64,000 nucleotides of DNA, taken from Ruminococcaceae bacterium UBA4871. Lineage in GTDB: Bacteria; Bacillota; Clostridia; Oscillospirales; Acutalibacteraceae. Positions 34,209 through 41,983 of this stretch are shown one piece after another. The notes under the pieces are model-generated. The model was not told the DNA's origin. It was given only the letters and a program-made list of their open reading frames with translations, and ran no database searches. The position numbers were made by a program, and so were the translations under genes. Position 1 is the stretch's first letter; the number at the start of each line of letters is the position of its first letter. Location: positions 19,774 to 83,773 of the forward strand of contig DHDR01000010.1 of assembly GCA_002399445.1 (NCBI GenBank), in the 5' to 3' direction.

Positions 34209-34237
34209 TTGACATACAGAATCCTGTATGTTATAAT
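34209..34237 (+). promoter_or_regulatory. Consensus promoter of rplJ-rplL
   Basis: TTGACA 34209-34214 and TATAAT 34232-34237 with a 17-base spacer match the vegetative consensus. It separates rplJL control from rplKA. Confidence 0.85.
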
Positions 34238-34243
34238 TCAAAT

Positions 34244-34408
34244 GCTGTCCTAAGACAGCAGGTGCAATTTGCGCAAAGGGTTTTACCCGCCTGCCGAGGA
34301 AAACAAAGGAAACACTTTTAATTGTGTGCTTTTGCCTTTCCTGCGGTAAACGCGGGAAAGGCTTTTTTGCTGCAACTGGCACAATCGGTTCAATGGAGGT
34401 GAAACCAT
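34244..34408 (+). promoter_or_regulatory. Ribosomal protein L10 leader
   Basis: The conserved L10-binding elements are visible: CTGTCCTAAGACAGCAGGTGC on one side is split as CTGTCCTAAGACAG and CAGGTGC, and GCCTGCCGAGGAAAACAAAGG closes the structure as CCTGCCGAGG. An attenuator terminator follows. Binding of excess L10(L12)4 is known in Firmicutes to favour termination of this leader. Confidence 0.85.
34334..34368 (+). terminator. Attenuator terminator in the L10 leader
   Basis: GCCTTTCCTGCG pairs with CGCGGGAAAGGC (loop GTAAA) and is followed by six T residues, 40 bases before rplJ. Confidence 0.85.
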
Positions 34409-34945
34409 TTGCCAAGCGAGAAGATTTTAGACGAGAAGAAAAAAGCAGTTGCTGCTTTGACTGAAGAGATCAAAAAGGCTCATGTTGGAATTTTGGTCGA
34501 TTACAAGGGCATTTCTGTTGCGGATGACACAAAGCTTCGGAAAGATCTGCGCACAGGCGGCGATTCCTACAAAGTTGTAAAAAACACTTTGCTGAAGCGT
34601 GCGCTGGCAGAAGCTGGCTTGGAGGAACTTGACGGTCTGCTGGAGGGAACAACTGCGATTGCCACTGGTGAAGACTACACAAGTGCTGCTAAAGTCCTGG
34701 CTGGATATGCAAAAGACAGTGACAGCTTTAAGATCAAAGGCGGATTCCTGGACGGGGTGGCTGTTGATACTGCAGAGATCAACGATCTTGCAAAACTGCC
34801 AAGCAAGGAAGTTTTGGTCGCACAGGTCCTGAGTGGCTTGAATGCTCCAATTACGGGATTGGTTACTGTTTTGAATGGTACCATTAAAGGTTTGGTTGTT
34901 GCGCTGAATGCAATTGCTGAAAAGCAATCTGCTGCACAAGCCTGA
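34409..34945 (+). CDS. rplJ: 50S ribosomal protein L10
   Basis: 178 residues. The N-terminal rRNA-binding domain is PSEKILDEKKKAVAALTEEIKKA, and the C-terminal helix (GLVTVLNGTIKGLVVALNAIAEK) docks L7/L12 dimers. The start is TTG 34409-34411 after GGAGGT. It is controlled by the L10 leader. Confidence 0.96.
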   Translation: MPSEKILDEKKKAVAALTEEIKKAHVGILVDYKGISVADDTKLRKDLRTGGDSYKVVKNTLLKRALAEAGLEELDGLLEGTTAIATGEDYTSAAKVLAGYAKDSDSFKIKGGFLDGVAVDTAEINDLAKLPSKEVLVAQVLSGLNAPITGLVTVLNGTIKGLVVALNAIAEKQSAAQA

Positions 34946-35008
34946 TTTGTCTGTAATTTTTTAAGAACAAAAATGGAATATGTTTGATTTGATTTGGAGG
35001 TAATAAAT

Positions 35009-35383
35009 ATGTCCGAGAAGGTTGAAAAACTCGTTGAAGATGTAAAGGCACTTTCTGTTTTGGAACTGTCTGAACTGGTCAAGGCTCTGGAAGATGAGTT
35101 CGGTGTTTCTGCTGCTGCTCCTGTTGCTGTCGCTGCTGCTCCGGCTGCTGCTGCTCCGGCTGCAGAAGAGAAGACAGAGTTCGATGTTGTTTTGAAGTCC
35201 CCAGGCGGAAACAAAATTCCGGTCATTAAAATTGTCCGTGATGCAACAGGTCTGGGCCTGAAAGATGCAAAGGGCTTGGTCGATGCTGCACCTAAGGCAA
35301 TTAAAGAAGGCCTTTCCAAGGACGATGCAGAGGCTCTGAAAGCAAAGCTGACAGAGGCTGGTGCAGAAGTCGAACTGAAGTAA
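35009..35383 (+). CDS. rplL: 50S ribosomal protein L7/L12
   Basis: 124 residues. The N-terminal dimerisation domain (LVEDVKALSVLELSELVKALEDEFGV) is joined by an Ala/Pro hinge to the factor-binding domain TEFDVVLKSPGGNKIPVIK. ATG 35009 follows GGAGG; an in-frame ATG at 34994 overlaps that site. Confidence 0.97.
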   Translation: MSEKVEKLVEDVKALSVLELSELVKALEDEFGVSAAAPVAVAAAPAAAAPAAEEKTEFDVVLKSPGGNKIPVIKIVRDATGLGLKDAKGLVDAAPKAIKEGLSKDDAEALKAKLTEAGAEVELK

Positions 35384-35451
35384 GTTGCTTCTTTTCTCAC
35401 ATTGTAATAACGGCTGGAATATTGTTTGAGATAAGATATTTTCGGCTTATT

Positions 35452-35491
35452 AAATCCCCTTGCCAAGGAAAATTGGCAGAGGGGATTTTTT
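35452..35491 (+). terminator. Terminator of rplJ-rplL
   Basis: AATCCCCTTGCCAA pairs with TTGGCAGAGGGGATT (loop GGAAAA) and is followed by a T run. Confidence 0.88.
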
Positions 35492-35657
35492 GTGTCAGCT
35501 TTCACAAGAGAAATACCGGAATACGCATTTCAATGATTATTTAACAGAAGCATAAATCATATATTGACCCTTTAGGGCTATCACAACTGTCCATTATGTT
35601 GTGGACTTATCATTTTATAGATTCATCCAAGTAAAGACACTAATTTTTTTCAGAATG

Positions 35658-35666
35658 TGCTATAAT
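35658..35666 (+). promoter_or_regulatory. Extended -10 promoter of the GH13 gene
   Basis: TGCTATAAT is an extended -10 box. No convincing -35 lies 16-18 bases upstream, which is usual for this class. Confidence 0.5.
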
Positions 35667-35689
35667 GATAACAAAAAGGGGGTATATAT

Positions 35690-36997
35690 ATGTGGGCAGA
35701 TCATTCCGTGTTTTATCAAATTTATCCGCTGGGTTTCTGTGGTGCTCCGGTACAGAATGACGAAATCACCGTTCCCCGTATTGGTAAGGTAACAGAATGG
35801 GTTGAACATATTCTCAACCTTGGCTGTAATGCGGTCTATTTTGGGCCTGTATTTGAAAGTGATGCGCATGGATATGATACACGCGATTACCAGAAAATTG
35901 ACAGACGGCTGGGAACCAATAAAGATTTTGCAGATGTCTGCCAGACCATGCATCGTGCCGGAATCAAAATCGTTTTGGACGGTGTGTTTAACCATGTTGG
36001 ACGCGGCTTTTGGGCGTTTCAGGACGTCCTGCAGAACCGCGAATCGTCACCTTACCGAGACTGGTTCTATATTAACTTTGAGGGGAATGACAACTACAAT
36101 GATGGGCTTTGGTATGAAGGCTGGGAAGGCCACTATGAACTGGTCAAACTAAATCTTAAAAATCCCGCTGTTGTTGATCATTTGCTCACCTGTGTCGGTC
36201 ATTGGATTGATGAATTTCAAATTGATGGCTTGCGGCTGGATGTGGCCTATCTGCTTGACCGTGATTTTTTAAAAAAGCTTCGCGCATTTACCACTTCACG
36301 CAAAGCTGAATTTTTTCTTTTAGGAGAAATAATCGGCGGCGATTACCGCCAAATCATGAATCACGAAATGTGCGATAGTGTCACGAATTATGAATGTTAT
36401 AAAGGCTTATATTCAAGTTTTAACAGCTTGAACCTCTTTGAAATTGTCCATTCACTGCTTCGGCAGTTTGGATCTGACCCGTGGGCCTTGTTTCCGGGTG
36501 CACATCCCCTTTCATTTGTAGACAATCATGATGTCACGAGAGCAGCATCTATTCTAACGAATAAAAAACACATACCAATCCTTTATGCGCTTTTGTTTGG
36601 GATGCCGGGAATTCCGTGTATTTATTATGGCAGTGAATGGGGGGCAGAGGGCCGTAAGGAAAATGGAGATGCTGCTCTGCGCCCTTGTTTTACGGCACCG
36701 CAGAAGAATCAGTTGACGGATTGGATTGCTTCATGTGCCAAAGCGCGGCGCGGCAGTGCGGCACTTTGTGACGGAAGTTTTCATAGCCTAGTGCTGCAGA
36801 ATCAATACTGCATTTTTGAACGAAAAACAGCCAATGACCGCGTTTTGGTAGCTGTCAATATTGGGGATACAGCTGTGCATGTGGATTTCGATGCTGGAGC
36901 AGGCCGTGCGCGGGACCTGATTACCGGACAAGTGCATGATTTTGGAGGCGGCACTAATCTTCCTCCTTATTTTGCAGCATTTTGGCAGATTTTCTAA
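35690..36997 (+). CDS. GH13 alpha-glucosidase/amylase, cytoplasmic
   Basis: 435 residues with no signal peptide. A GH13 barrel is complete: VFYQIYPLGFCGAP, VLDGVFNHVGRG, the nucleophile in IDGLRLDVAYLL, the acid/base Glu in FFLLGEIIGGD, and the third acid in SFVDNHDVTRA. CIYYGSEWGAEG is typical of enzymes acting on short maltodextrins (neopullulanase or maltogenic type). It is compact, with a short C-terminal beta domain and no N-terminal dimerisation domain. Together with the glycogen operon 15 kb away it could break down stored or imported glucan. It is monocistronic, and the substrate is inferred. Confidence 0.88.
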   Translation: MWADHSVFYQIYPLGFCGAPVQNDEITVPRIGKVTEWVEHILNLGCNAVYFGPVFESDAHGYDTRDYQKIDRRLGTNKDFADVCQTMHRAGIKIVLDGVFNHVGRGFWAFQDVLQNRESSPYRDWFYINFEGNDNYNDGLWYEGWEGHYELVKLNLKNPAVVDHLLTCVGHWIDEFQIDGLRLDVAYLLDRDFLKKLRAFTTSRKAEFFLLGEIIGGDYRQIMNHEMCDSVTNYECYKGLYSSFNSLNLFEIVHSLLRQFGSDPWALFPGAHPLSFVDNHDVTRAASILTNKKHIPILYALLFGMPGIPCIYYGSEWGAEGRKENGDAALRPCFTAPQKNQLTDWIASCAKARRGSAALCDGSFHSLVLQNQYCIFERKTANDRVLVAVNIGDTAVHVDFDAGAGRARDLITGQVHDFGGGTNLPPYFAAFWQIF

Positions 36998-37046
36998 TGC
37001 GGTTTCTAGAGGAGTTTTGTCATAAAAATTGTTCTTTCTGCAAACC

Positions 37047-38054
37047 TTATGTTTGCAATTCATGGGGGCCTTTGTTCAGACAATCTTTTTCCGTCTGCCA
37101 ATCAGCAACTGGCCAGGAGTCTTCCGGTGTATTTTTTCTGGACTGGTTTTTCACACGATACATAGAATGGTCGGCTGTTACAATGAGTTGGTCAATGTTA
37201 GATCCGTCTTTTGGGTAAAAACTGACACCAATGCTAAAAGATAGAGGAATCTCATGACCATGACAAGTGACTGTTTTTGTCTTTGCAGATTTGATTTTGG
37301 AAATCACTATTTTGCAGTTTTCTTCTTTTTTAATATCAGGCAGCAGAATTAAAAATTCATCTCCGCCGTATCTTGCAACAATATCACTTTTTCGGACGGA
37401 ATTGGTGAAAATATTAGCCGCACATTTTAGCACCTGATCACCAACTTCATGCCCATAGGTGTCATTAATACATTTAAACCGATCAATATCAATAAACATC
37501 AGGCAGAACATTTCATCTTTCCTTTTACTGGTTTGAGCCATCTTTTTTGCCAGCTCATAAAAAAGGGTTCTGTTTGCAATCCCTGTTAGTGTGTCATAGT
37601 AAGCAAGCCGCTGAATTTGTTTCTCTTTATCTATGAGCTCATGGTTAAGCAGGCATAATTGTTTAATATTAGATTTTAACTGTGCAATTCTTTCATATTC
37701 ACTGGTGACATCTTGAAATTCCAGCAGTAAATATGGTTCACCGACATCTGACAGGTTACTGATGCGAATATTAAATTTTGCTTTGCCCGGAATAATCTCT
37801 TGGTGCAAAACTGCAGAAAAAAAGAAATGATAATTTTTATGCAGCGCAGCCGAAAATGCATTGCGTAGATAATTTGTATTAAATCCGGGAAGGACAGCTA
37901 AAATAGAACGGTCCAGCAAATCTGGGGATTCTGTCTTTACAATTTTCGAAAACATCATATTGGCATAGGTGATTTTATAATTTGCATTCAAAATTAAAAT
38001 ACCTTGATTAAGATTATCCATAACTGCAAAGTAGTTGTTATCCAAAAAATTCAC
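37047..38054 (-). CDS. PAS-GGDEF diguanylate cyclase
   Basis: 335 residues. A PAS domain (about 5-120) is followed by a coiled linker (120-150) and a GGDEF domain that makes cyclic di-GMP from two GTP. The active motif RYGGDEF is intact (GGDEF at 230-234). RKSD at 221-224 sits five residues before it, where the inhibitory I-site RxxD is expected, so product feedback is likely. No membrane segment is present, so the sensor is cytoplasmic. The start GTG 38054 overlaps the preceding cheC-like gene by 17 bases; TTG 38045 is nearer ideal spacing. It is last in the CheY-CheC-GGDEF operon. Confidence 0.9.
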   Translation of the reverse strand: MNFLDNNYFAVMDNLNQGILILNANYKITYANMMFSKIVKTESPDLLDRSILAVLPGFNTNYLRNAFSAALHKNYHFFFSAVLHQEIIPGKAKFNIRISNLSDVGEPYLLLEFQDVTSEYERIAQLKSNIKQLCLLNHELIDKEKQIQRLAYYDTLTGIANRTLFYELAKKMAQTSKRKDEMFCLMFIDIDRFKCINDTYGHEVGDQVLKCAANIFTNSVRKSDIVARYGGDEFLILLPDIKKEENCKIVISKIKSAKTKTVTCHGHEIPLSFSIGVSFYPKDGSNIDQLIVTADHSMYRVKNQSRKNTPEDSWPVADWQTEKDCLNKGPHELQT

Positions 38055-38682
38055 CCTCGATTCTGCTCAGCAAATGAAAGAGTTCTTCACTAGAGGCTGA
38101 TGTAAGATCGATAAAAATAGTTCCCTTGATTTCCGTTTGTTCTATTGTAAAAGAAACCGATAACATTAAGACCGATTTACATTCTTCTGATTCAATATCA
38201 TGACTGAAATCAATGGACTGATTGTAAATTTGAACTTCCGGAAGTGAATAGGATAAGGTGATTCCCAGAGAATTCCCCATTTCCCCAATGATACTGTTTA
38301 GAACGATATTACCAATTTCATTAATGATATCAAAGTCGATATCCGTAAAATCAGATTGATTGGGAAAGGAAACGGGTTGTTCTCCCGTGCAGAGATAAAT
38401 AAAGTCGTGCATTTTATCAGCAGGAAATACCAGATTTGCTTTTCCTTCTAAAGCATCTGAAAAGGAAATTGTAGAAACCATGAGGGTCCCATCCGGCAAT
38501 TTTAGAGATGAATCTTTATTTTTGCGGGAGAGCCTTTCTTTGCCGCTCAGCAGTATGACGTTTGGTACACGAAGCCGTATTGTTTTATGCAAAATTTGAG
38601 AGAGCATATCGGCTGCTTTTCCGATGCTAACATTAAAAATCTCATTTAAAATATCACATGCAATCTTATTTTGCTGCTTCAT
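38038..38682 (-). CDS. CheC/CheX-family chemotaxis phosphatase-like protein
   Basis: About 214 residues. Two copies of the CheC active-site pattern ExxN are visible: LNEIFNVSIGKAADMLSQ near the N-terminus and INEIGNIVLNSIIGEMGN in the middle. These residues in CheC dephosphorylate CheY-P. The start at 38682 (MKQQNKIACD) follows AAAGGGA and overlaps the response-regulator gene by 17 bases. No cheA, cheD or receptor gene is nearby, so it probably tunes the neighbouring response regulator instead of a full chemotaxis system. Confidence 0.85.
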   Translation of the reverse strand: MKQQNKIACDILNEIFNVSIGKAADMLSQILHKTIRLRVPNVILLSGKERLSRKNKDSSLKLPDGTLMVSTISFSDALEGKANLVFPADKMHDFIYLCTGEQPVSFPNQSDFTDIDFDIINEIGNIVLNSIIGEMGNSLGITLSYSLPEVQIYNQSIDFSHDIESEECKSVLMLSVSFTIEQTEIKGTIFIDLTSASSEELFHLLSRIEGEFFG

Positions 38683-39046
38683 AACGCGTCCCTTTAATTT
38701 TCGCATATAATACCTGCATCGTTTCGTCACTAAGAGGTTTATTAATGAAAGCAGTAATGCCCATCGCTTCTATCTCTTGGCGGATACCTTTTTGGACATC
38801 TGCGCTTAAGACAATAATATTATGAAAGTTTTTCTTTTTTAAAATAGAAATCATATCTTTTCCGCTGACTTTTGGCATCAGCAAATCTGCAATAACATAA
38901 TCCGGATGTGTTTGATCGAATTTCTGTATTCCCATTTCACCATCTGAAGCAAATTCAATGGAAGCATCAGGGAAATATTTACGGATGTAATTTGCAGAAA
39001 TTTTTCTGGAAAATGCAGAATCATCAATTAATAAAAATTTCATCAT
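38666..39046 (-). CDS. CheY-like single-domain response regulator
   Basis: 126 residues, only a receiver domain. The acidic pair is D8-D9, the phosphorylation site D54 (DYVIADLLMPKVSG), the Thr/Ser position VLSAD, and the Lys in INKPLS. No output domain is present. ATG pairs at 39046 and 39043 both fit AAGGAA. It is the first gene of a three-gene operon with a CheC-like protein and a diguanylate cyclase. The kinase that phosphorylates it is not in the window. Confidence 0.92.
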   Translation of the reverse strand: MMKFLLIDDSAFSRKISANYIRKYFPDASIEFASDGEMGIQKFDQTHPDYVIADLLMPKVSGKDMISILKKKNFHNIIVLSADVQKGIRQEIEAMGITAFINKPLSDETMQVLYAKIKGTRYEAAK

Positions 39047-39127
39047 GACACATTCCTTTTCGTTTTCAATCTTGTAGGCTGGTTAAATATCGGTGTATTT
39101 TCTGTAAAATATACATACATATAACTC

Positions 39128-39156
39128 ATAATATCATGTCCAAATGCATGAGTCAA
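39128..39156 (-). promoter_or_regulatory. Promoter of the CheY-CheC-GGDEF operon
   Basis: On the minus strand TTGACT (39156-39151) and TATTAT (39133-39128) have a 17-base spacer. Confidence 0.7.
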
Positions 39157-39186
39157 TTTCCAATAGATAGTATGAATATGCACTGA

Positions 39187-39218
39187 TTAAAATCATGAAA
39201 TTTCGCTATTTCATGATT
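39187..39218 (-). terminator. Terminator of the carboxypeptidase gene
   Basis: A perfect 11-base stem (AATCATGAAAT with ATTTCATGATT) reads into TTTTAATC on the minus strand. The stem is AT-rich, so strength is moderate. Confidence 0.55.
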
Positions 39219-39285
39219 CCTTATATTTATCCGTAGAGTAAACATTAGAAATGCAATTTCACTTAATTTTACTTTATGTTCCCCT

Positions 39286-40677
39286 TTAAAACCGCCTGTA
39301 TTTTTTAACGCGGCGTATGTTTCGCTTATGCCGGCTGTAAAAGATGGCAAGGATGATATAAACGATAAGAAGTACCACAATAACAGTAAATATAGCAATA
39401 AACCATGGCGCTGCAAAAATCTCCTGTGCCGTGCTTACGGAATGTACCAATTCACTGCGGTTCACCGTTGCACTGGAGACCAATCGCACTGTTGCCAGTT
39501 TTTGCTGGGCGTAAGTAAGTGTGGCAGTGCCAATGACCTGACCTTTCTGCACGGGTGCTTCCGCAAAGGAGGGCACATTTGGCGTCACATCCACACTGTT
39601 GGCGCTGACACCTTCCGGAAGGACTGCCGTGACATCTTTTTCCGGACACAGTGTAACAGAGTCATGGTTCCAAGCATATTTCAGTGGAATTTCACACATG
39701 GGTTCATTGGCAGAGGCAATTTGCACCAGATTAAAGTTGGTGTAAATCCATCGGTAAAGTTTGGTGGTGTCGACCATTTCACCACATGTATTTGAATTTA
39801 CGGGAGCACCCATCAGAACGCAGAGATATGTACGTCCGCCGAAAATAGCTGTGGTAACAAGACAGCGGCCGGATTCATCCGTATGCCCGGTCTTAATGCC
39901 TTTAACATAGGGATTGTAGTATTCGCCGCCTTTTGCTCCGCGGTCAATCATATAGTTTGTGGTAGTCAATTGCCGCTTGGTGCCGGGCTTGTTAAGAGGA
40001 GTTAAGTTATAAACCGTTGTGTTGGTTACTTCGATAAAATAATTCAGTGTCAGTGCATATTTTGCCATCAGCGACAAGTCGTGCGCAGTTGTATAATGAT
40101 TCGGATTGTGCAGACCGTTGGGATTGACAAAATGCGTTCCCGTGCAGCCAAGCGCTTTGGCTTTCTGATTCATCATGTTTACGAATTTGTTGATATCGCC
40201 GCCGCCGACGTAATCTGCCAGAAGCAGAGCGGCATCGTTTCCTGAAGGAACCATCATTGCATAAAGAAGCTGATGGATACTGAATTTTTCGCCGACTTTC
40301 ATGCCGGCATTAGAGCTTCCAGTACCCTCAATCATCTTGTACTCTTTTTCAGAGTAGGTGGCCGTTTCCGTATCCACATTTTTGACATGTTCCATCACAA
40401 TGATAAATGTCATAATTTTTGTTGTGGAGGCAGGATACATTTTTTTGTCCGCATTCAGCGAAAATACGGTGGTGTCTGTATCTAAATTCACAAGAATTGC
40501 CGCTTTTGAATTTAGTTTAAAGTCGGGTTTAAAAAGGCTGTCACTGCTGTTTAGTGTAGATGAAACAGTTTGGCTGTCAGTTGACAAAGAACTGGTTTTA
40601 GAAGCTGCATTGGCCGGCAGACAGCTCACCACAATAACTGTAAGCATCAACATCAGTGAAAGCAGACGTTTTTTCAT
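39286..40677 (-). CDS. D-alanyl-D-alanine carboxypeptidase, PBP5/DacF type
   Basis: 463 residues. A signal peptide (KKRLLSLMLMLTVIVVSCLPANA) leads to a serine peptidase domain. Active-site motifs are SxxK in YPASTTKIMT, SxN in PSGNDAALL, and KTG in GIKTGHTDESG. A beta-rich C-terminal domain (DVTAVLPEGV region) follows, then a membrane helix (WFIAIFTVIVVLLIVYIILAI) and a basic tail. It removes the terminal D-Ala from peptidoglycan stems outside the cell. ATG 40677 follows GGAGGGA; the frame upstream has no other ribosome site. An integral C-terminal helix, rather than an amphipathic one, is a small departure from E. coli PBP5. Confidence 0.9.
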   Translation of the reverse strand: MKKRLLSLMLMLTVIVVSCLPANAASKTSSLSTDSQTVSSTLNSSDSLFKPDFKLNSKAAILVNLDTDTTVFSLNADKKMYPASTTKIMTFIIVMEHVKNVDTETATYSEKEYKMIEGTGSSNAGMKVGEKFSIHQLLYAMMVPSGNDAALLLADYVGGGDINKFVNMMNQKAKALGCTGTHFVNPNGLHNPNHYTTAHDLSLMAKYALTLNYFIEVTNTTVYNLTPLNKPGTKRQLTTTNYMIDRGAKGGEYYNPYVKGIKTGHTDESGRCLVTTAIFGGRTYLCVLMGAPVNSNTCGEMVDTTKLYRWIYTNFNLVQIASANEPMCEIPLKYAWNHDSVTLCPEKDVTAVLPEGVSANSVDVTPNVPSFAEAPVQKGQVIGTATLTYAQQKLATVRLVSSATVNRSELVHSVSTAQEIFAAPWFIAIFTVIVVLLIVYIILAIFYSRHKRNIRRVKKYRRF

Positions 40678-40846
40678 GGAAGTATTCCCTCCGCTGTGAT
40701 AAAATAGAAGTAAGAATCGGTGATTTCTGTGACTGAGATTTAAAATGATATCCACTTCAACAGTATACCAGTTATTTGCAGAAAAAGAAAGATAGAATTG
40801 TTGGCTTTTTTCCTTAACTGCCAGAGGAATGGAGGAGGGGATGCTT

Positions 40847-41983
40847 ATGAAATTTTTACATACAGCAGACTGGCACTTGGGCAAAGCACTTTATGGGCGC
40901 AGCATGTTGGGAGAGCAGTCGTGGTTTTTGCTCCATTGGCTTTTGCCGTTGTTGGAGCGCGAAAAACCGGATGCAGTGCTGCTTGCCGGAGATATTTTTG
41001 ACCGTCAGGTTCCGCCGGTGGAAGCAGTTACTTTGTTTAATACTTTTTTGAATGCAATTTCGCAGCTTCAGATTCCCCTGATTGCTGTGACCGGAAACCA
41101 TGACAGTGCGCAGCGGCTTTCCCTTGGAACCTCTCTCCTGCGGAAGCAAGGGGTAGTGCTGGCAACCCGTCCGGAGGACGTGTGGTGCCCCTATACCATC
41201 GTGACAAAAGAAGGCCCGTTTTGTTTTTATACGCTGCCGTATTGCGATCCTGCCGCAGCAAGAGCGGCGCTTCAACAAGAGGATGATGGCCCGCGCACGA
41301 TGGATGAAGCGTTTCGTGCACTGCTTGCGCAGGTGAAACCTGATCCAGCAGTTCAAAATGTTTTGGTTACACACTGCTTTGCCGCGGGCGGACAGATAAG
41401 CGCAAGCGAAAGTCCGGCATTTGTCGGCGGCAGCAGCCAAGTTGGGTTGGACTGTTTTGAACCCTTTGATTATGTGGCACTGGGACATCTGCATGGGCCG
41501 CAGAAAGCAGGCTGCGGCCGCTATTCCGGTTCGCCGCTCAAATACAGCTTTGATGAAGAAAAGCAGAAGAAAAGTGCCGTGATGGTTACCCTGAAGGAGC
41601 ATCATGCAGAAACAGAACTGTTTCCTATTGTTCCACCGCATGATGTCCGCATTCTGCGCGGCACTTTTGAAGAGCTGCTTACGGATGCACAGAAAGCGCC
41701 GAGTGAGGACTACCTGTTGGTGCAGCTGACCGATGAATATCCAATTTATCAGCCCGTTGACCGTCTTACTCCATACTATCCCAACCTGTTAGGGGTTTCC
41801 AGTGAATACCTGCTTTCCGGCGGCGGGGAAGAGGACGACTGTTTCCGTCGGGAAATGCGGCAGCACCGGGTAAGCGATGAGCAGATTTTTACGGCGTTTC
41901 TGGAGCAGGTTTGCTGCACAGAGCCGACGGAGCAGGACCTTGCCCTGTTTCAGAAGGTTATGAAAGAGGGGGAAGAGGCATGA
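40847..41983 (+). CDS. sbcD: Exonuclease SbcCD subunit D (Mre11-like nuclease)
   Basis: 378 residues. Metallophosphoesterase motifs are present in order: HTADWHLGK, LAGDIFDRQVPP, VTGNHDSAQR, VLVTHCFA and ALGHLHGPQ. With SbcC it cleaves hairpin and protein-blocked DNA ends. In-frame ATGs at 40829 and 40841 overlap the site GGAGGAGGGG; ATG 40847 is correctly spaced. It overlaps sbcC by four bases (ATGA). Confidence 0.95.
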   Translation: MKFLHTADWHLGKALYGRSMLGEQSWFLLHWLLPLLEREKPDAVLLAGDIFDRQVPPVEAVTLFNTFLNAISQLQIPLIAVTGNHDSAQRLSLGTSLLRKQGVVLATRPEDVWCPYTIVTKEGPFCFYTLPYCDPAAARAALQQEDDGPRTMDEAFRALLAQVKPDPAVQNVLVTHCFAAGGQISASESPAFVGGSSQVGLDCFEPFDYVALGHLHGPQKAGCGRYSGSPLKYSFDEEKQKKSAVMVTLKEHHAETELFPIVPPHDVRILRGTFEELLTDAQKAPSEDYLLVQLTDEYPIYQPVDRLTPYYPNLLGVSSEYLLSGGGEEDDCFRREMRQHRVSDEQIFTAFLEQVCCTEPTEQDLALFQKVMKEGEEA

